A stretch of 64,000 nucleotides of DNA, taken from assembly GCF_040712315.1 (NCBI RefSeq), contig NC_134017.1:27511273-27575272 (forward strand), read 5' to 3'. Positions 59,589 through 64,000 of the stretch are shown here, piece after piece. Each line of letters begins with the position of its first letter. Positions within the stretch are counted from its first letter, which is position 1. Below the pieces are notes generated by a model, which worked only from the letters and a program-made list of their open reading frames with translations, was not told the origin of the DNA and did no database searches. This stretch comes from Castanea sativa. Its lineage: Eukaryota > Streptophyta > Magnoliopsida > Fagales > Fagaceae. Position numbers and translations under genes: made by a program.

Positions 59589-61220
59589 GTGAAAATACAG
59601 GTAGGCCCATTTACCTCACAACTCAATTAACCCAACCTGACCGTTTGCCATGCATGTCTAGCTATACCCATTGGATAATGGATATCCAACCCTACCTGAT
59701 CCAAATATTCTAGGTAATACTTAGTTCTTAATGGGAGAAGGTAATTGGGTAGGGTTTGAATATTATCCAAATTTATCGGATATGGTTTGGATATTACCTA
59801 TTTACCCATTATACCCATTTAACTAATTAAATCTAACCCAAACCTAACTCAACCAAATTGTTATGGATAAACCCCAACCCACCCAATTACCCAATAATCA
59901 AAATTACCAAATTGCCCCTAAAACTTGTAAATAACCAAAGTACTCCTAAATCTAAAAAATTGCTGAAATGCACCCTAAATCTAAAAAATGACCAAAATAT
60001 CCCTAAAATATTTTAAAAATGACCAAAATATCCCTAAAACTTAAAAAATGACCAAAATATCCCCAAAAAATAAAAATACCAAAATACCCTCCTAAACCTT
60101 AAAAAATTGAAATACCCCCGAAACCTCTAAAATGACCAAAATACCCCCTAAAACCTAAAAATGATAAAAATACGTCCTAAACCTCAAAAATGACCGAAAT
60201 ACCCCCTAAAGCCTAAAAATGACCAAAATACCCCTAAAACCTAAAAATGACCAAAATACCCCCATAAACCTAAAAAATAATCGAAACTACCCCTAAAATC
60301 ATAAAAATGACTAAAATACCCCCGAAACTTATAAAATAACCGAAATACCCCCGAAATTTAGGGGTATTTTGGTCATTTTTAGGTTTGAGAGTATTTTGGT
60401 CATCTTTTAGGTTTAGGGTGTATTTTTATCATCATATAGGTTTTAGGGGTATTTTGTTTATTTTCTAGGTTTCGAGGGTATTTTTGTCATTTTTTAGTTT
60501 TCAGGGGTATTTTGGTCTTTTTTTTAGGTTTAGGGGTATTTTGGTAATTTTCAAGTGTCAAGGCTATTTCAGTCAGTTTTTAGGTTTCGAAAGTATTTCG
60601 GTCATTTTTTTAGGTTTAGGGGTTATTTTGGTAATTTTTTGTTTCAGGGGTATTTCGACTAAATTTTAGGTTTCGGGGGGTATTTTGGACATTTTTTAGG
60701 TTTTGAGGGCATTTTGGACATTTTTAATGTTTCATGTGTACTTAGGTCATTTTATAGGATTTGAGAGTATTTCGGTCATTTTTTAGGTTTAAGGGGTATT
60801 TTGGTAATTTTTAGTGATTTTTGAGCATATTTGGTGACTTCGGGTGTATTTTGGTCATTTTAGAGGTTTCATGAGTATTTTGCTCATTTTAGAGATTTTG
60901 GGCTATTTTGGTCATTTTAGTGGTTTTTGAGGATAATTGGTGATTTTAGAGATTTTAGGGGTATTTTGGTCATTTTAGAAATTTCATGGGTATTTTGCTT
61001 ATTTTATAGATTTTGAGGATATATAGGTCATTTTTGTGGTTTTTTAGCATATTTGGTGATTTTATAAAAATTTAGTTTGGGCAGGGTATAAATATCTATG
61101 GATAAACAAACTGGGTAACAATTGGGTATGGATACTAATTGGGTAAGGTAATCGGACATTCATGAATAAATTAATTAGGTCGGGTATATATGGGTATACC
61201 CTACCCATGACCATCCTTAA
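59589..61220. repeat. Foldback with mirror-image minisatellite
   Basis: 59910-60352 is an array of about 29-bp units containing TGACCAAAATACCCC and CTAAAACCTAAAAA. From about 60362 to 61060 the same unit appears inverted (GGGGTATTTTGGTCATTTT). The centre ATACCCC...GGGGTAT is at about 60352-60362. Outside the arrays lie CCCATTGGATAATGG / GGGTATACCCTACCC sequences of a kind seen at hAT-like foldback ends. Confidence 0.85.
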
Positions 61221-61224
61221 TTAT

Positions 61225-61670
61225 TTGTAAACAATAGGTAACGAACACTTATTTCGTCACCAAAAACACCTCCATCTTAATATTGGGTGATGAATTTGGA
61301 ATTTTGTCACCTCCGGTTAGTCTTTGGTTAAACAATAGCCGACGAAAATTTATTTCATCACCAAAAACACCTACATCCTAATATTGGATGACGAATTTAT
61401 ATTTTCGTCACCTCTGGTAAGTCTTTGGTGGTGCAAATATTTCGTCACCCTCGGTTTGCCTTTTTTTCATGACCTATAGTGACAAAATAAATATTTCGTC
61501 ACCAATTTGTACATCTTTAGTGACGAAATATTGATTTTGTCATCAATTTTAAAATTTTTATAATATTTGGTGACAAATTCTTCTTTTCCTCACTAAATGT
61601 TATATTTAGTGTCAAAAACATTGGCAACAGGAACAAAATTCTGTGAAATTTGGTGATGCAAAGGTAAACA
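61225..61670. mobile_element. Second CACTA-like subterminal repeat array
   Basis: Repeated CGTCACC / GTGACGAA motifs, including an internal near-duplication (CACCTCCATCTTAATATTGG versus CACCTACATCCTAATATTGG). No CACTA terminus is found to its right, so pairing with 52262 is unproven. Confidence 0.5.
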
Positions 61671-62091
61671 ACACTAGGATAAAAAAATTTCGCTTTTGGC
61701 CTTGTCCAAAGTCACTTTTCAAGTAAATTCCATCATTCAGTCCTTGAAACATGCATTTTATATTTCAATAATATTTGTTTTCTTAATAATTTTTAATTTT
61801 AAAGTTAAAATAAGGTCTAGTCTATTTTGAGAATTTTGTAGAGACATTAGTTTTTAATTCCACAATTTTCTCAGTTTTTTCATTTTTTGATAAAATTTAC
61901 TATTTTCCCATCTAATTTTGTAATTAGCGCAAATTAGGGTTTTGGTGGGCATTTTCTTAGCCACCCTAGATTTTTTGTTTTATTTTTTTACTATTTAAGC
62001 ATATTGTAACTTTTAAGGCATTTGTTTAATCATTTTTAATGACTTGATACAATTAATGATTAAATTGCAAATAAAAAAGAATACCACAATG
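61671..62091. other. AT-rich spacer, no gene seen
   Basis: Low-complexity sequence only. Confidence 0.6.
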
Positions 62092-62100
62092 TGTTAACTA

Positions 62101-63344
62101 GGCAAAAATGCAAAACTGACCCTCTAACTTTCGTCGTTTTTCATTTTAGTCTTCTAACTTTCAGTTTTATTAATTTAGTCCTCTAACTTTCAATTTTTGT
62201 CAATGCAGAGCTCCGTTACAACTCAGTTAGTGGTTGCCGTTAGAACTCCTGAAACGACGTCGTTTTGCATTTTTTTTAATAAATTCGGAATTAAAAGAAA
62301 ATGAGAAAAATCTATTAAAAAAAAAAGCGTCATTCCCCTTCCCCTGAATCAAAACAAAGAAATCACAATCCCTAACTTAGAGAAATTGGGGAAACGATTT
62401 GAGAGAGATACTTAGTCCGTATATATATATAAATAAAAAAGCCTCATTTTGCTTCACTACCTTTCATTCTTTGAAGGGCCTTTTGTCTTCCACTTCCAAC
62501 TTCTTCTTCTTCTTCCTTCATTTTCAGAGATCGTTTTTTTTTTCTTCAGTACTTCAAGAATTTTACGGGTCGACCCGGGATGCTATCTGGGTCATGGTGG
62601 TGGTGGTTATGGTGGTTGTAGTGGGTGTGGGGGCAGCGGTGGAGTTGGGTTGCGTGAGCTCCAAGTAGGCGATTTACGTGACGCTAGCTGCTTTAGACCA
62701 CTCGGGCGTTTTCGAGGCGGGGAATTTGGGTCGGATTCGGGTTGGGTCAGGAGAGAGCAATGGAGCGAAGAAAAACAAGTCTGGTCATAAGAGTAGTAGT
62801 AATAGTTTCAAGAATGGTGGTGGTGGGGTTGGGGCAAAGTGGGAGCGAGTTGGGTGAGTCAGGCAGAACGAGTTTAAATGGGAACGAGTCGTCATTGAGC
62901 TTCAGATTAGGGAATTTGCAAAAGTATGTGGAGGGTGAACATGTGGTAGCTGGGTGGCCGGCTTGGCTCAGCACCATTGCCGACGAAGCCATTCACAGCT
63001 GGGTTCCTCTCCGACCTGATGCTTATGAAAAATTAGAAAAGGTAGTAAATTTTGTGTTTGTTTAAAAATTGTTTTAGCGGAAGAGGAATGACGACAACGT
63101 CCCCTAAATGTTTTCTTTTTTTTTTCTAGATTTTTCTTATTTTCTTTTAATTCCAAACAAATTTTAAAAAAAAAAACAAAACAAAACAATGTTGTTTCAG
63201 GAGTTCTAACGGTAGCCATTGAGTTGTAACAGAGCCTTGTATTGATAAAAATTGAAAGTTAGAGGACTGAATTGACAAAACTGAAAGCGAGAGTACTAAA
63301 ATGAAAAGAGATGAAAATTAGAAGGTCAGTTTTGCATTTTTCCC
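62101..63344. mobile_element. Mutator-like element carrying a host gene exon (Pack-MULE 2)
   Basis: TIRs of about 215 bp (62101-62314 and 63126-63344) start GGCAAAAATGCAAAACTGAC and GGGAAAAATGCAAAACTGAC. The 9-bp flanks TGTTAACTA (62092-62100) and TATTAACTA (63345-63353) match 8/9. The interior has no transposase but carries the 5' UTR and first exon of a protein-kinase gene. The element is complete and only 1244 bp long. Confidence 0.88.
62645..63041 (+). pseudogene. Captured first exon of a CDK-like protein kinase gene (At1g54610-like)
   Basis: Reads LGCVSSK (62645-62665) where the family starts MGCVSSK, a myristoylation/palmitoylation signal. ATG has become TTG, followed by TAG at 62666. 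A Ser/Gly-rich linker follows, then a frame change near 62840 and the family signature QKYVEGEHVVAGWPAWLS plus HSWVPLRPDAYEKLEKV, which leads into the kinase domain. The exon ends at a splice donor GAAAAG|GTAGTA (63041/63042), so the kinase catalytic domain is absent. The family assignment is from memory of this conserved motif. A C/T-rich 5' UTR lies upstream (62320-62640). Confidence 0.75.
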
Positions 63345-63353
63345 TATTAACTA

Positions 63354-64000
63354 TTAAGTGTGTTTGAGGCCGCAAGCTACGGCGTCAGGATTGCCATCTG
63401 CATTGAGAAATAGTTGTTAAAAAATATGTTGGAGCTGTTTTGGACCAGTACCTTTTTAGATGAAGTAATTTATAGTGACTGACTAAGGAAGATTGGTACC
63501 GAAAGTCCATTCATGCAAGTCCCACGTTGCGCAAGTGAGAACTAGGACGGATTGATAGAAACTATGGCTGCGTTTGTTTTGGGTGTAAATGATTTCTAGA
63601 AAATATTTTACACCCGGATCCATGTTTGGCTCCACCTGAAAATAAAGTCGAATTGAAAATAGAATTCAGTTTGACCGAAAAAAACATTGCCAGCCCATAA
63701 AATCATTTCCGTTCCTATTTTACCTTCAAATGCTTTCTGGAATTCCTCACTCCTCACACACTCCTCTCACACACGCACCAACCTCATTTCAGCTCCAGCC
63801 CACGCACCTACCTCAACTCCACACACAGTCCAACGCCAAGCTCCGGTCGCCCAGCCAAGCCAAGGCTAGCCCAGATCGTGCCGCCCCCACCGCTGCCCCT
63901 AATCACATACACCCAGATCACGCCGCACCACCGAAATCGTACCCAAGCACCGGCGAGATCGCACCCACTCAACCTCACCGCCATGCTCCACCACTGCATG
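63354..64000. other. Spacer and probable start of another MITE-like or host-gene-derived element
   Basis: From about 63568 (GGCTGCGTTTGTTTTGGGTG) the sequence resembles a common plant transposon terminus. It then becomes GC- and Pro-codon-rich (63740-64000) and runs off the window. No frame is convincing. Confidence 0.35.

Noticed and set aside
62399..62668. 89-codon ORF with a Val/Gly-rich tail
   Set aside because: Alternate frames of the captured kinase 5' UTR and first exon; the family signature lies in other frames.

Overview
This is a stretch of plant nuclear genome, almost certainly eudicot. The signs are Ty3/gypsy Tat-lineage, Ty1/copia, LINE-1, hAT, Mutator-like (MULE), Harbinger-like and SINE elements, a plant pararetrovirus relic, and captured exons of plant genes. 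I could not fix the species; a woody eudicot would fit. I found no intact host gene, tRNA, rRNA or CRISPR. Nearly every coding region is a decayed mobile-element gene, so the window reads as heterochromatic repeat with layered insertions.

Layout. 1-4.7 kb: AT-rich DNA with two tandem duplications, three minus-strand tRNA-derived SINEs with target-site duplications (TSDs), and a LINE tail. 4.75-10.82 kb: a MULE with long terminal inverted repeats (TIRs) and a perfect 9-bp TSD. It carries an exon fragment resembling pectin galacturonosyltransferase (GAUT8/9 type). It is interrupted by a hAT-like element, which is itself interrupted by a 3.9-kb hAT with a ZMYM1/TTF-type transposase. 12.7-36.5 kb: a retrotransposon nest. 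Two Tat-lineage gypsy elements, A on + and B on -, both sit in one older Tat-type solo LTR (C). B's 3' LTR was then hit by a copia derivative and by a 2.4-kb LTR. Both A and B carry a four-exon gene antisense to gag-pol.

38.5-45.7 kb: a rearranged endogenous pararetrovirus (Caulimoviridae-like) on the minus strand. It has a Met-tRNA primer site, a 35S-like TATA box, a movement-protein relic and a coat/zinc-knuckle/protease ORF. No reverse transcriptase is visible, and an unrecognised ORF on the opposite strand meets it tail to tail. 47.9-50.5 kb: a minus-strand LINE-1 relic cut by a small hAT-like element. 52.2-61.7 kb: AT-rich DNA with CACTA-like subterminal repeats, foldbacks, a Harbinger-like element and a mirror-image minisatellite. 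62.1-63.3 kb: a second Pack-MULE carrying the first exon of a CDK-like protein kinase (At1g54610-like). 63.4-64 kb: the start of another element that runs off the window.

The most notable points are the two Pack-MULEs, the antisense spliced gene conserved in two Tat elements, element A's left end (an inverted copy of its own LTR terminus, integrated with an intact TSD), the pararetrovirus segment, and a perfect 66-bp palindrome. In the hAT transposase and in element A gag-pol the reading frame is uninterrupted by indels. The internal stops mostly fit C-to-T or G-to-A changes, as expected for methylated, silenced DNA.
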